DNA from: Candidatus Thiocaldithrix dubininis
GTDB taxonomy: Bacteria; Pseudomonadota; Gammaproteobacteria; Thiotrichales; Thiotrichaceae
Direction: 5' to 3'
Assembly (NCBI GenBank): GCA_029972135.1
Contig: CP124755.1
Span: forward strand, 2,232,001-2,296,000
DNA: 64,000 nucleotides
The position numbers and the translations under genes are program-made. The notes under the pieces were generated by a model. It searched no databases and was not told the DNA's origin. It was given only the letters and a program-made list of their open reading frames with translations. How positions within the stretch are numbered: position 1 is the stretch's first letter; every line of letters starts with the position of its first letter. Below are positions 8,020 through 18,683 of this stretch, piece by piece.

Positions 8020-9822
8020 CTATTGGCTTGCGTTAGTAAACGCTAAAATCAACAAACTATACGGCGCTAATGCCACTGTACCTTTATACGGGTAACCGTC
8101 CCAGCTTATATTTTGCGTTTGTAATGCACTCGTGCCGAAATCATCGAAGCTTTTGTCATAATCACGGCTATTGCCATTAAATACCACATCCCATTCACCT
8201 GCATTGGGTAAACCAATGTCATAACTTGGAAAGGTACGATTCGCAAAATTAGCCACCACTACCACCGCATCGTGAATTCCACCACGATCCCAACGCTGAA
8301 AGGCAATCACTTTATTAGTTTCATCAATATGAAATACTTGAATATTTTGCCCACATAAGCCAGCGGTTTTATGCGTTTTATTCAAGCGTAAATGAATCAA
8401 ATCGCGGTAAGCTAACCAAATACCTTCATGCGTCTCTAATTTACCCCAATCTAACGGACGGGTATCCTGAAACCATTTGTCTTCTAGGAATTCTTGTCCT
8501 TGAAAAATCATGGGAATACCGGGCGCAGTAAACACAATGCCAGCGCCTAAAATAGATTTGCGTTTACCCAACCATGAATCCGCATGACCGGGCGAAGCAT
8601 CTTCCGGAATTCGCGCTTGTCCATTCGCCACTTCATCATGCGATTCGGTATAAATCACACGCTCGAAAGCATCGCCGTTAAAACGCTGGGTTAAGGCATA
8701 ACCTAAAGAATGCATATTGCGGTTACTGTCGTATAACTCTAATAAGGCATCGCGCAAGGTATGCACAAAGAACGCTCCCCATTGCGCATTAAAACCTGCA
8801 CCACCCGCGCCCGGTGTTTTGGTAAGCCATTCATTATCCTGCATATCTTCGGAAATGGTGATAAAGCGTGGATTATGACTATGCGCGGTGCTATTAATAT
8901 CTTGCATTAATAACCAACCGTCGGATAGGGCGTTACCTTGGTCGTAAGGCATACCGTGTACAGTACGAATAAACACGCACATATCAAAGCGTAAGCCATC
9001 AATATGGTAATCACGCGCCCACATCATGGCATTATCTAAAATGAATTTGCGTACTTCAGGACGACCGTAATCAGGTCGTGTATCGCCCCACGGGGTATTG
9101 CTGCGCCAGTCATTGTAGAAATAAATGCCGCCTTTGCCGTTTTCGTTCCAACCGTCAAATTGCCATAAATCTAAATCAGTCGGACCAAAATGGTTATATA
9201 CCACATCCAAAATAACCGCCAAACCTCGTTCATGTGCGGCTTGTACGAAATCATAGAAATCTTGAGCGCTACCGTAATCCGATTCAACCGCAAATAAATT
9301 GGAAGGGTTGTAGCCCCATGAAATACCGCCTGCGAACTCCTGAATAGGCATAATTTCAATCGCATTTACGCCCAATTCACGTAATTCATCCAAATACGGA
9401 ATTGAACTTTTAAAAGTAGCGGGACTGTTGCAAGGGCGGTTACGGCGTCCAAAAGTACCGATATGCAGCTCATAAATCACTAAGCGATTGAGGTCAGCCG
9501 CTTGAAATTGCGGGTTAGTGCTGGCGACGGGTGGTTTGGACAATACCGAATTACCCACCGAACTGGTTACTTTTCCAGCATAAGGATCCATGCGAGCATA
9601 GACCTTGCCTTGATTCACAATATGGTATTTGTACTGATCACCAACCTTGGCTTTTTTTAAGGAAGTCGACCAAACTCCATTCGCATTTTTTTGCATAGGG
9701 TTTTGATTTTCATCCCAATTATTGAATGTACCAATAAGTGATACCGCATCGGCATTGGGCGCCCATACGCTAAACTGCCATGTTCCTGTTTGATCTTGAT
9801 AAGCACCTAATCCTTGGTTCAT
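8020..9822 (-). CDS. GH13 alpha-glucan branching-type enzyme
   Basis: 600 residues from the ATG at 9822 (AGGAGAC upstream); an ATG 20 codons earlier lacks this support and adds an unconserved extension. The N-terminal CBM48 domain (about 10-95: FSVWAPNADAVSLIGTFNNW) is followed by a GH13 barrel with DVVYNH, nucleophile Asp280 in GLRFDM, acid/base Glu325 in TISEDM, and Asp396 in TESHDEV. A beta-sandwich ends the protein. The CBM48-GH13 layout is that of GlgB-like 1,4-alpha-glucan branching enzymes, but it is shorter than E. coli GlgB (728) and no other glycogen gene is nearby. A trehalose or amylase-type specificity is therefore possible. It is divergent from the catalase gene. Confidence 0.85.
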   Translation of the reverse strand: MNQGLGAYQDQTGTWQFSVWAPNADAVSLIGTFNNWDENQNPMQKNANGVWSTSLKKAKVGDQYKYHIVNQGKVYARMDPYAGKVTSSVGNSVLSKPPVASTNPQFQAADLNRLVIYELHIGTFGRRNRPCNSPATFKSSIPYLDELRELGVNAIEIMPIQEFAGGISWGYNPSNLFAVESDYGSAQDFYDFVQAAHERGLAVILDVVYNHFGPTDLDLWQFDGWNENGKGGIYFYNDWRSNTPWGDTRPDYGRPEVRKFILDNAMMWARDYHIDGLRFDMCVFIRTVHGMPYDQGNALSDGWLLMQDINSTAHSHNPRFITISEDMQDNEWLTKTPGAGGAGFNAQWGAFFVHTLRDALLELYDSNRNMHSLGYALTQRFNGDAFERVIYTESHDEVANGQARIPEDASPGHADSWLGKRKSILGAGIVFTAPGIPMIFQGQEFLEDKWFQDTRPLDWGKLETHEGIWLAYRDLIHLRLNKTHKTAGLCGQNIQVFHIDETNKVIAFQRWDRGGIHDAVVVVANFANRTFPSYDIGLPNAGEWDVVFNGNSRDYDKSFDDFGTSALQTQNISWDGYPYKGTVALAPYSLLILAFTNASQ

Positions 9823-9998
9823 AACGTGTCTCCTGAGTAATAAAGTCAACCCGTGGGTTGCTATTTGACAAGGCTTAATCATTAGCCCAGCTAACAGAAA
9901 GTCAATTTAGTTTAGAAAATACCTAGGATTTTTACTTACTAGAAATATGTACTAATTATTTAAGCAATGCGTTAATGATTAACCAAGAGTACTCCCCA

Positions 9999-12083
9999 AT
10001 GGACAAACAAATTCTGAATAAGACCGTAACTGGCAATGCAGGCGAAACCCATCAACAGGCTAAGGGTGATGCGCCTAATTTGACCACGGATCGCGGTGGC
10101 GTGATTGCCGATAATCAAAATACCTTAAAAGCAGGCGCACGCGGTCCATCCTTGTTGGAAGATCATATTTTCCGCGATAAATTAGGTCGTTTTGACCGTG
10201 AGCGTATTCCGGAACGGGTGGTACATGCACGCGGTTATGGTGCGCATGGTTATTTTGAAGCCTATGAAGACTTATCCGCTGTTACAATGGCGAGTCCGTT
10301 TCAAGCGAAAGGCAAAAAAACACCGATTTTTATGCGGATCTCCACAGTGGCAGGTAGTAAAGGCTCGCCGGATTTAGCGCGTGATGTACGCGGTTTTTCT
10401 ATTAAGTTCTATACCGATGCGGGTAACTGGGACATTGTTGGCAACAATATTCCGGTGTTCTTTATTCAAGACGCTATGAAATTTCCGGACTTGGTTCATT
10501 CCATTAAACCTGAACCGAATTGTGAATTTCCACAAGCACAAACCGCACACGACAATTTCTGGGATTTTGCCTCATTAAGCCCTGAAGCCGTGCATATGTT
10601 GTTGTGGATTATGTCTGACCGCACGATTCCCCGCTCTTTACGCTTTATTGAAGGCTTTGGTGTACACACCTTCCGCTTAGTGAATGCAAAAGGCGCAAGC
10701 AAGTTTGTTAAATTCCACTTCAAACCGAAAGCGGGCTTACAGTCTGTCATGTGGAATGAAGCGGTTAAAATTAATGGGGCTGATCCAGATTTTCATCGCC
10801 GTGATATTTGGGACACGTTAAGCAATGGCGAAACTATTGAATGGGAAATGGGCATGCAAATTTTCGATGATGCCTTTGCCGAACAATTTCCGTTTGATGT
10901 GTTAGACGCAACTAAATTGATTCCAGAAGAAGATGTGCCGGTTAAAATCGTCGGGCGTTTGGTATTAGACCGTCCCGTAGACAATGCTTTCGCCGAAACT
11001 GAATTAGTGGCAGTGTGCCCGCAAAATATTATTCCGGGTATCGACTTTAGTAATGACCCTTTATTACAAGGACGTACCTTCTCGTATCACGATACCCAGC
11101 AACACCGCTTAGGTACGACTAATTTCAATCAATTTGAAATTAATGCGCCACGCTGCCCGATGCACAATTTCTCACAAGATGGCTTTGCCGCGCGCGCTGC
11201 TAATCAGCCGAAAGGTCGCATCAACTATGAACCGAATAGCTGGGGCGGTGCGCGAGAAAATCCAAGTTTAGGCTTCCATTCTTACGCTGAACCACTAGAA
11301 GGCACGAAAATCCGTATTCGTCCTGAAAAGTTTGCAGACCATTATAGCCAAGCACGCCAGTTCTATATTAGCCAAACCGATACCGAACAACTGCATATTG
11401 CCAATGCCTTTGTGTTTGAGTTAAGTAAAGTTAAACACAGCTTTATTCGTGAACGTTTGGTTAGTCATTTGTTAAATGTAGATGCCAAGTTAGCGCAACG
11501 GGTAGCAGACGGTTTAGGGTTAGATACATTGCCCGCAGCAGCAAAACCCGCTGTCGCGCCCCGCACGGATTTAAAACCTTCAGACAAATTAAGCATTATT
11601 AAAAATGGTCCTAATTCTTTTAAAGGTCGCAAGTTGGGCATTTTAATCAGCGAGGGTACAGATGCGAACACTTTCAAAAACTTGCAGAAAGTAGCGGCGG
11701 CGGAAGGCGCAATGACAGTGGTGATTGCCTCTAAAATTGGGGGTGCAACATTAAGCGACGGTACAAAAGTTACCGCCGATGAAAAAATTGGCGGCGGTCC
11801 TTCTGTATTATTTGACGCGGTGGCAATTATTCCAGCGAAAGCCGTCGCCGATAAACTGAAAGACGATGGCACAACCAAAGATTTTGCAGCCGATGCGTTT
11901 GCACATTGTAAATTTATTGCTTATGTGCAAGAGGCTATGCCTATTTTCCAAGCCGTTGGCATTGATAAAGCTTTAGACAAAGGGTGTATGGAAATTAAAT
12001 CAATGGCAGACGCTGAACAGTTTATAAAAGCCTGTGGCAAATTACGTTTCTGGGAACGTGAGCCAATGGTTGAAAAGGTTTAA
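9999..12083 (+). CDS. katE: large-subunit monofunctional catalase (HPII type)
   Basis: 694 residues from the ATG at 9999 (AGAG nine bases upstream); an in-frame ATG at 9975 lacks a ribosome-binding site but cannot be excluded. It disproportionates hydrogen peroxide. Catalytic His76 lies in [14 protein letters not shown], Asn149 in [12 protein letters not shown], and the proximal haem-ligand Tyr363 in [14 protein letters not shown]. After the catalase core (to about 510) comes the extra C-terminal class-I glutaminase/DJ-1-like domain (about 545-690) that defines large-subunit catalases. The N-terminal arm is shorter than in E. coli KatE (753 residues). With the exported superoxide dismutase at the left edge, this gives the window two reactive-oxygen defence genes. 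Confidence 0.95.
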   Translation: MDKQILNKTVTGNAGETHQQAKGDAPNLTTDRGGVIADNQNTLKAGARGPSLLEDHIFRDKLGRFDRERIPERVVHARGYGAHGYFEAYEDLSAVTMASPFQAKGKKTPIFMRISTVAGSKGSPDLARDVRGFSIKFYTDAGNWDIVGNNIPVFFIQDAMKFPDLVHSIKPEPNCEFPQAQTAHDNFWDFASLSPEAVHMLLWIMSDRTIPRSLRFIEGFGVHTFRLVNAKGASKFVKFHFKPKAGLQSVMWNEAVKINGADPDFHRRDIWDTLSNGETIEWEMGMQIFDDAFAEQFPFDVLDATKLIPEEDVPVKIVGRLVLDRPVDNAFAETELVAVCPQNIIPGIDFSNDPLLQGRTFSYHDTQQHRLGTTNFNQFEINAPRCPMHNFSQDGFAARAANQPKGRINYEPNSWGGARENPSLGFHSYAEPLEGTKIRIRPEKFADHYSQARQFYISQTDTEQLHIANAFVFELSKVKHSFIRERLVSHLLNVDAKLAQRVADGLGLDTLPAAAKPAVAPRTDLKPSDKLSIIKNGPNSFKGRKLGILISEGTDANTFKNLQKVAAAEGAMTVVIASKIGGATLSDGTKVTADEKIGGGPSVLFDAVAIIPAKAVADKLKDDGTTKDFAADAFAHCKFIAYVQEAMPIFQAVGIDKALDKGCMEIKSMADAEQFIKACGKLRFWEREPMVEKV

Positions 12084-12132
12084 TATGATACTAATAACGT
12101 TACGCTAACACGACTCTTCCTAATTAAATTTT

Positions 12133-12155
12133 GCCCTATAGTGACCACTATGGGG
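12133..12155 (+). terminator. probable terminator of katE
   Basis: GCCCTATAGTG and CACTATGGGGC form a nearly continuous stem, followed by ATGTTTTAT, about 50 bp past the katE stop. Confidence 0.55.
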
Positions 12156-12244
12156 CATGTTTTATAAATCAGCTTAGACATTATTGCCAGTCGATTAATT
12201 AGTTTCTAAATTTATAGACTCGATGAACTTATACGGAATGCTGC

Positions 12245-13492
12245 ATGTTTGTGCTGAAACAATACTGGCAAAAATTATCCACTAAACTTTGGTTACGCCC
12301 GACATTATCCGGTTTATTTGCGGCTTTTATGGCTGCGTTAGCTTATTGGTTAGGTCAACGTTATGACGCCGTTTTCAGCTTTGATATTAGTGAAGACTCG
12401 TTATTAATGCTGTTGGGTATCTTCACTTCAAGTATGCTATCCGTAGCCACGTTTACCGTATCGGCGATTGTCACCGCCGCGTCTTCTGCTTCCAATTCCA
12501 CTACGCCCCGTGCTTCGCAATATGTTTTAAACGACAACATTTCACAGCTTGTGTTATCCGCCTTTATTGGTGCATTTATTTATTCATTAGTTGGGGTCTT
12601 CTCGCTTAAAACGCTGCATTATGGGCCCACTGGGCGCTTCGTTTTATTCGTTGGTTTATTAGTTTTCGTATTATTGGTGTTGTTTGCCTTAATTAACTGG
12701 ATCGACCATGCGATTAAATTGGGACGGCAAAGCACTATTGTTGGCAAGTTATACGATGCAACGCTGGCAACATTACGCCCTGAGATTGTTGGTACATTAG
12801 GTGCAAAAACATGGCAAGGTGGCATTCCCTTACAAGGGCAGGCCGTTTATCCCAATAAGGTTGGCTATATTACCGCACTCGATATGCAAGCCTTACAACA
12901 AGCGGCGGAACGCAGCAATGTACACATCATTATCAGTACACGCCCCGGTGAAATAGCGGAAACCACCACGCCGATTGCCTATATTAGCCCTGCCAGTAAC
13001 GCAGACGAAAACCTAATCCATTGCCTTAACACAGCATTAGTGATTGATAGCAAACGGCAACCGTTTATGGATTTGCGCCATAATTTACTGAACCTCACGG
13101 AAACGGCTGATCGGGCATTATCGCCCGGTATTAACGACCCCGGCACGGCGATTCATATTATGAATATTCAAATGGATTTGCTGCTGCAATGGGCTAACTT
13201 ACAAAACAACCCGCAATGCTATGCAGTGCAATACGACCGCCTAAGCTTGCCAGCGGTTACGGCTGAAGAATTGGTCAATGATTGTTTTACGCCTATTGCA
13301 CGCGATGGCGCAAGCGCAGTTGAAGTGGGAATTCGCTTACAGAAAGTGTTACAAGCCTTAGCTCGCGCAGGTCATCCTGAATTAAGTACAGCGGCTAAAA
13401 CTATGTCGGCAACGGCTTTAGAACTGGCGGAACACAGTTTGGTGGCAAATGCACATAAAGCCAAAGTTGCCAAGGCAGCCGTAGCGGTGTAA
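12245..13492 (+). CDS. DUF2254 family membrane protein
   Basis: 415 residues. Four predicted membrane helices lie in the N-terminal 155 residues (about 15-40, 55-78, 95-120, 128-152), followed by a soluble C-terminal domain. The motifs FTVSAIVTAASSASNSTTPRA between helices 2 and 3 and ALSPGINDPGTAIH in the soluble part are characteristic of the DUF2254 family of predicted inner-membrane proteins. The biochemical role is unknown. It stands alone between the katE terminator and the transaldolase-family gene, on the same strand as both. Confidence 0.85.
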   Translation: MFVLKQYWQKLSTKLWLRPTLSGLFAAFMAALAYWLGQRYDAVFSFDISEDSLLMLLGIFTSSMLSVATFTVSAIVTAASSASNSTTPRASQYVLNDNISQLVLSAFIGAFIYSLVGVFSLKTLHYGPTGRFVLFVGLLVFVLLVLFALINWIDHAIKLGRQSTIVGKLYDATLATLRPEIVGTLGAKTWQGGIPLQGQAVYPNKVGYITALDMQALQQAAERSNVHIIISTRPGEIAETTTPIAYISPASNADENLIHCLNTALVIDSKRQPFMDLRHNLLNLTETADRALSPGINDPGTAIHIMNIQMDLLLQWANLQNNPQCYAVQYDRLSLPAVTAEELVNDCFTPIARDGASAVEVGIRLQKVLQALARAGHPELSTAAKTMSATALELAEHSLVANAHKAKVAKAAVAV

Positions 13493-13600
13493 CGCCTTTA
13501 TTCTCAAGGTTATGCCAATTTTGCAGGTGAAAAATGTTACACTGCACCATTAGTTTCCAACTGCCCAATTTAGAAGAGTAAGACCACCAAGGAGTTTTCT

Positions 13601-14257
13601 ATGAAATTTTTCGTCGATACGGGCGATATTAATGAAATTAGCAAATTAGTCGAAACGGGCATGGTAGACGGCGTGACGACTAACCCGTCCTTAGTTGCCA
13701 GTTCCGGTAAAGATTTTGTGAGTTTGGTATGGGAAATTTGCCAATTAGTGCCGGGGCCTGTGAGCGCGGAAGTGTTGGCAACCGATTATCCCACCATGAT
13801 GAAAGAAGCGGATGTGTTGCGCAATATTGCGGATAACGTCTGTATTAAAGTGCCGTTAACGGTGGATGGCTTAAAAACTTGCAAACAATTGAGCCAAGAA
13901 GGCACAGATGTCAATGTCACTTTATGTTTTAGCGTAGTACAAGCCTTATTAGCCGCCAAAGCGGGGGCGACTTACGTATCGCCTTTTATTGGTCGCTTGG
14001 ATGATATTGGTGAATCGGGTATGGATTTAATCCGTAATATCGTGGATATGTACGGCAATTATCCAGAGCTGAATACACAAGTCTTAGCGGCTTCAGTACG
14101 TAGCCCCAGCCATATTTTAGAATCTGCAATGGCAGGCGCTGACGTTGCAACCCTACCGCCTAAAATTTTATGGCAGTTATACCAACATCCACTCACAGAT
14201 AAAGGTTTAGACGGTTTTATGAAAGACTGGGTCAAAACCGGACAAAAGTTGATTTAG
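13601..14257 (+). CDS. fsa: transaldolase / fructose-6-phosphate aldolase family protein
   Basis: 218 residues, the usual length of the short FSA/TalC/MipB subfamily. It is a TIM barrel with [11 protein letters not shown] at strand 1, [14 protein letters not shown], the Schiff-base Lys83 in [33 protein letters not shown] and [11 protein letters not shown]. Members either cleave fructose-6-phosphate or act as transaldolase in the pentose phosphate pathway; sequence alone does not settle which. AAGGAG lies before the ATG. Single gene, ended by a hairpin. Confidence 0.9.
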   Translation: MKFFVDTGDINEISKLVETGMVDGVTTNPSLVASSGKDFVSLVWEICQLVPGPVSAEVLATDYPTMMKEADVLRNIADNVCIKVPLTVDGLKTCKQLSQEGTDVNVTLCFSVVQALLAAKAGATYVSPFIGRLDDIGESGMDLIRNIVDMYGNYPELNTQVLAASVRSPSHILESAMAGADVATLPPKILWQLYQHPLTDKGLDGFMKDWVKTGQKLI

Positions 14258-14268
14258 ACAAATTTAAA

Positions 14269-14294
14269 GCTGGTCTAAAACACGTTAGACCAGC
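14269..14294. terminator. hairpin between convergent genes
   Basis: A perfect 10-bp stem GCTGGTCTAA / TTAGACCAGC with a 6-nt loop lies just past the transaldolase stop and before the stop of the convergent repeat-protein gene. The T-run is weak, so terminator function is likely but not certain. Confidence 0.6.
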
Positions 14295-14309
14295 GTCTTA
14301 TTCAGCCGT

Positions 14310-17300
14310 TTATTTTGGAATTACGCCACTAATAATATAATTCGCTGCCATAAGCTCTTGATTGTTTGGGTGCAATGCCACATTCAACATGGGAATTAAC
14401 ACATCGTTATTGGGGCCTGCGAAAATACTGTAACCGTCTAAATTGACATCCGTACTACTATAGCCATACAAAATGTGATTGAGGTTTTTATTTCCGTCGC
14501 TTGCACCATTGGCCGGATCGTCAATAATCGCACTCATCAACTCTAATAAGTCATTGCTGATCCCAACATTGAAAAGACGATTATCCGCATTAATATCACC
14601 CGCCCATAACATAGCCGTAGCACCTTCTATATATTGCGCAGTAGCACCATAAGTTGCGGTACTGGCTTTACTAAAGTCAATAAGTGTAGCTAAGCTAGCC
14701 GTATCTAAAGCAACGGGCACTTTAGTCATAACGCCTAAATGGTTACGATGGCGCACACTGACATAATATTGCCCTGTGTTTGCACCTTTAATATACAAGT
14801 TGGCTTGACCCGTAGCAGCATTTAAAACCGTACCATTACGGGTTAACAAACCAGCCACGGCAGCCAAACGTTTACTCGGTGTCATTTTGTCACGTAATTC
14901 TATCAAAACCCAATCAACAACAGCATTATCACCTTCCAAGCTACTTTGCTTGGCGCTTAGACTTTCAATCCCCGTATATTGATATACATTGGTATAGGGT
15001 TGTGTACGTGGAATCAAACCCGCCACGCGTAATTCATCGCCCATTTTGCCGTCATTGCGCATTGCACCTTGCAATAATACTTTGACTTGCAAACTTAAAT
15101 CTTCTACTAGAACATCTTGCAATTCGATTTTAAGCGTTTCGAGTACACAGTTACTTAACGCATCACAAACTTGTACTTGCAGTTCATAAATATTATCGCC
15201 ATTCGCATCATTGGGCTTTTCATAATCCGCACGATTCGCTAACTGCAAATTGCCTAAGGCGTCAATGCTAAACAAGGCAGCATCTGCCCCAGATAAGCTA
15301 TAACGCGGATTACTAATATCCGTGCTAATTTGCCCAACCAAGGTACTGTCTTCATTTAATTTAAACGTTTGTGCCGCTTTAGTAGTGGTCAATTTATAGA
15401 CTTCACGCCCGTATTGTGAATCACCGACCGCCGCAAAATACAGTTCATTATTAAAGCTAGTGAGCGATTGTGGATTAATAAAATCGTGCGCAGCTTTAAC
15501 CGTACGCGTACCTGAAGTTGTGCCATCCGATTGCCACAGCTTATCCACGCCCCCTTCTATTGCATTAAAGTATAAAGTAGTCGCAACGGGCTTAAACTGG
15601 CTCACAATGGAGGCATCATAACTAAAACTTTGCACTTGATTGGCTTTGTCAACCGTGCCATCCGTGCGCCAAAGCTGCCATGTTTGGGTATCGGTTAACA
15701 CAAGCCTAAAATAATACTGACCATTAACGCTAGCCGCCGGTGAGGCAGCATTACCGCTTAAGGTTTTGACTTCAACCGCCTTGGCTAAGCTGGGAATATA
15801 GCGCCAGACTTTCGTTTGGTTTGCCGCTACTTGATCTAAATAATATAAGGTATTTCCAACCACTGTTAAGGCTTGCGGATTAACCAAGGTTTGCAGGGCT
15901 TTGGTATCCGCTTCAAACCCATTGGATTGCCATAATTGGAAACTCCCTGTATCGCTGTCTTTGGCAAAGAAATAAAGCATATCGCCTAACGCAGTTAATT
16001 CCTTTAATTCACTCGACGCCGTACCGGGAAAAATATCCTTGACCAAAGTCGTATTAAAGCTTGTACCATCCGTTTTCCATAATTCACGCCCATGTGCTTC
16101 GTCTGTTGCAATAAAGAATAAGGTTTCACCTGCCCGTGTATAAGCGCTGGGGGTACTGTCATTTTCGCCGGGTACAATATCTTTTAACATGACTGTACCG
16201 CCGCTACTCCCATCGCTACGCCATAATTCGCGTCCATTGCTGGTATTGGTGGCGGTATAATACAAATTACCGCCAAACTCGCTTAAATACGGTGAATCAA
16301 TAAAGAGGCTATTGCCGCTTGCGCCGACAACATCGCGTGTAATGCGCGTATTAGCACTGCTGCCATCCGTGCGCCATAACTCAATGCCGGTACTGTCTTC
16401 GTAGCCGTAAAAATAGATGTAATTACCGGTCGCGGTTAGAAAGGTTGGGTATTGCGGGTATTGACTGCGATTAAACGATTTTAGTAATTCGCTGCTATTA
16501 GCACTTGGATTGAGTTTCCACAAGGCGCGCCCCTTCACACCGTCATTTGCACTCACATATAAATGATTATTGAATAACGTTAAATCAGTTGGATTACTAT
16601 CGGCTGTTCCTGTACCTATTAACTTTGCGGTATTCGCTTCACCCTGACTTTGCCACAGTTGCAAATTGCCTAACTCATCCGCTACCCCAAAATAAAGATT
16701 CGAGCCTAAACTGATCAAACCTTGGCGATAACGATCTGCCACATCTAAGACACTGATCAAATCACTGGCATTATCATTCGTACGCCACAATTGCCATTTA
16801 TCCGCCGACAGCGCCCAAAAATACAAGTGATTATTAAAGACTAATAAGTTACTTACACCACTCGACAAATTACCCGCCGCTAAATCTTTGAATTGGGTTG
16901 TACCTGCTTCTGTACCATCTGAAACCCATAACTCATCACCGCTGGCAACCGTACTCGCATGAAAATACAGTTTATTATTAAATGCAGTTAAATTACCCGG
17001 ATAACTATTGGCATTGCCCGGTTCAATATCTTTAACCAAAACTGTTCCGGCGGCTGTGCCATCCGTTTTCCATAATTCCCAACCGTTGCTATACGTATAA
17101 GCGTTGAAAAATAAATTATTATTGAGCACGGTAAAGCCTTCCGCATAACTGCCAAAAGGCGCTTCAGCTATATCTTTTAATAAACTTGTGCCTGCGCTTG
17201 TTCCGTCACTTTTCCATAACTCACGCCCGGTGCTACCATCATCTGCTACAAAATAAAGCGTACTGCCCCATACAAATAAATTCTTAGGCGAACCATTACC

Positions 17301-18038
17301 ACTGCCCGCATAAACATCTTTAACTAACACCGTTCCGGCGGCTGTTCCATCGGTTTTCCATAACTCTGCCCCTTTTTGCCCATCGTCTGCACTGAAATAT
17401 AAGGCATTATTAAACACGGTTAAGTACGCGGGCTTACTACTATTTGAGCCTGCATACAAGTCTTTTACCATTTGTGTACCTGTGGGCGTGCCATCACTTA
17501 CCCACAATTCTTTGCCGTAAGTAGTATCATCTACTGTAAAAAATAAACGTGAACCCAACACGGTAAAATTGGCAAACACCGTACTACCGCCGCTACTGGT
17601 AATATCTTTAACCAACTGTGTACCGGCTGCCGTACCGTCCGTTTTCCACAATTCTTTTCCGCTAAGCCCATCATTCGCTACAAAGTAAAGCGTATTACCA
17701 ATGCTGGTAATCTTCTCTGGACTAGCATTCGCAACACCTTTCGCCAAATCAAGTACTTGGCTATACCCCGTTTGCGCATCATATTTCCACAACTCTTGCC
17801 CATCCAACGCTCGTTCAGCACAAAAATATAAAGCACTGCCTGCCAATACAGGCTGTGAACAAAGTGTAGGGGACACCACTTGCTGATTAATATCAGCTAT
17901 CAAGCTCACATTATCTAAGGCATAACCTAGACTACTTAAACACGCCAACCCCACGCCTAGTAAGCTTAAGCTAAGTTGTTTCAGTGGTTGATAGCACAGG
18001 CGTAATAACGGCCACTTTGTGTTGGCACACGTTTTCAT
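14310..18038 (-). CDS. large exported ELWxxDGT-repeat protein with cadherin-like and dockerin-like C-terminus
   Basis: 1242 residues. After a signal peptide (about 20-40, ending GYA) come roughly 15 repeats of about 45-50 residues (residues 45-890), each ending in ELWxxDGTxxGT or a degenerate form such as QLWRTDGT. This is the ELWxxDGT repeat family, predicted to form beta-propeller-like arrays. A cadherin-like segment follows (about 890-990: FKLNEDSTLVG, YSLSGADAALFSID). The C-terminus has two EF-hand-like stretches (GDINADNRLFNVGISND and TDVNLDGYSIFAGPNND) that resemble a dockerin-type calcium-binding module. It is probably a surface or secreted protein. No sorting or membrane anchor is visible. 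Confidence 0.85.
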   Translation of the reverse strand: MKTCANTKWPLLRLCYQPLKQLSLSLLGVGLACLSSLGYALDNVSLIADINQQVVSPTLCSQPVLAGSALYFCAERALDGQELWKYDAQTGYSQVLDLAKGVANASPEKITSIGNTLYFVANDGLSGKELWKTDGTAAGTQLVKDITSSGGSTVFANFTVLGSRLFFTVDDTTYGKELWVSDGTPTGTQMVKDLYAGSNSSKPAYLTVFNNALYFSADDGQKGAELWKTDGTAAGTVLVKDVYAGSGNGSPKNLFVWGSTLYFVADDGSTGRELWKSDGTSAGTSLLKDIAEAPFGSYAEGFTVLNNNLFFNAYTYSNGWELWKTDGTAAGTVLVKDIEPGNANSYPGNLTAFNNKLYFHASTVASGDELWVSDGTEAGTTQFKDLAAGNLSSGVSNLLVFNNHLYFWALSADKWQLWRTNDNASDLISVLDVADRYRQGLISLGSNLYFGVADELGNLQLWQSQGEANTAKLIGTGTADSNPTDLTLFNNHLYVSANDGVKGRALWKLNPSANSSELLKSFNRSQYPQYPTFLTATGNYIYFYGYEDSTGIELWRTDGSSANTRITRDVVGASGNSLFIDSPYLSEFGGNLYYTATNTSNGRELWRSDGSSGGTVMLKDIVPGENDSTPSAYTRAGETLFFIATDEAHGRELWKTDGTSFNTTLVKDIFPGTASSELKELTALGDMLYFFAKDSDTGSFQLWQSNGFEADTKALQTLVNPQALTVVGNTLYYLDQVAANQTKVWRYIPSLAKAVEVKTLSGNAASPAASVNGQYYFRLVLTDTQTWQLWRTDGTVDKANQVQSFSYDASIVSQFKPVATTLYFNAIEGGVDKLWQSDGTTSGTRTVKAAHDFINPQSLTSFNNELYFAAVGDSQYGREVYKLTTTKAAQTFKLNEDSTLVGQISTDISNPRYSLSGADAALFSIDALGNLQLANRADYEKPNDANGDNIYELQVQVCDALSNCVLETLKIELQDVLVEDLSLQVKVLLQGAMRNDGKMGDELRVAGLIPRTQPYTNVYQYTGIESLSAKQSSLEGDNAVVDWVLIELRDKMTPSKRLAAVAGLLTRNGTVLNAATGQANLYIKGANTGQYYVSVRHRNHLGVMTKVPVALDTASLATLIDFSKASTATYGATAQYIEGATAMLWAGDINADNRLFNVGISNDLLELMSAIIDDPANGASDGNKNLNHILYGYSSTDVNLDGYSIFAGPNNDVLIPMLNVALHPNNQELMAANYIISGVIPK

Positions 18039-18215
18039 AACAATCCCTACCTTAATTTTTATAATGGGGTGTTAAGCTTTTAACCCAATTTATTTATTTT
18101 TCACGATTTATCTAACCCACTCAATTTTATCAGACAAAACGAAGGTTAGTGTTACCGCTCAAGATAGCCACTGTTTAGAAATCAAACACAAGCTATAGCC
18201 GACCGCTAGCGCTAA

Positions 18216-18539
18216 TTAATCAGGAGGTTGTGGCTCTCTTGGTCGGTTCGCCAATTGTAAAATAATATCGCCGTGACATGCCTTGCCTTCGTCACAATAA
18301 CAAGCCAAGTTCTTCCCACGTAACGGCTCAAAAAACCCGGGAGGCTGCGCCTCTGCCCATTGCTTATGTAACTCTAAAGACTGCGCACCGTTAATCACTT
18401 TTAACTCACCGTTGTGCATATGCTCAGTTCCCACTTTAAAGGGATTGCCCCAACGTCCGGGGCGCGTTATAGAAACCGTATTTTCTGGCATACGCCAACC
18501 TTTCCGCCGATAACGCTTAATCCGTTTTGGTTCGTCCAT
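18216..18539 (-). CDS. DUF4326 domain protein
   Basis: 107 residues from the ATG at 18539. The open frame continues upstream, but homologous proteins begin close to PKRIKRYRRKGWRMP, so the longer starts are rejected. The signature GRWGNPF in the middle and LRGKNLACYCDEGKACHGDIILQLAN at the end, with three Cys and a His that could bind metal, identify the DUF4326 family. No enzymatic role is established. It follows rtcB by about 145 bp on the same strand and may be cotranscribed; a shared role in nucleic-acid handling would be a guess. Confidence 0.8.
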   Translation of the reverse strand: MDEPKRIKRYRRKGWRMPENTVSITRPGRWGNPFKVGTEHMHNGELKVINGAQSLELHKQWAEAQPPGFFEPLRGKNLACYCDEGKACHGDIILQLANRPREPQPPD

Positions 18540-18683
18540 AAACCCAATGCCTTGATAACAATCAAGCTGTGTATATAGCTTAATCAAGCCTAGCTCGACC
18601 AATAGCGCTAACCAAAGTCCGGTAAATTTGGAACATGTGCTATCAATCGTTGGCACATGAATCCATGTGGACGCTTTATGCCC

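Noticed and set aside
8020..9822. Complete glycogen or trehalose operon
   Set aside because: Only one GH13 gene is present and its neighbours are unrelated.
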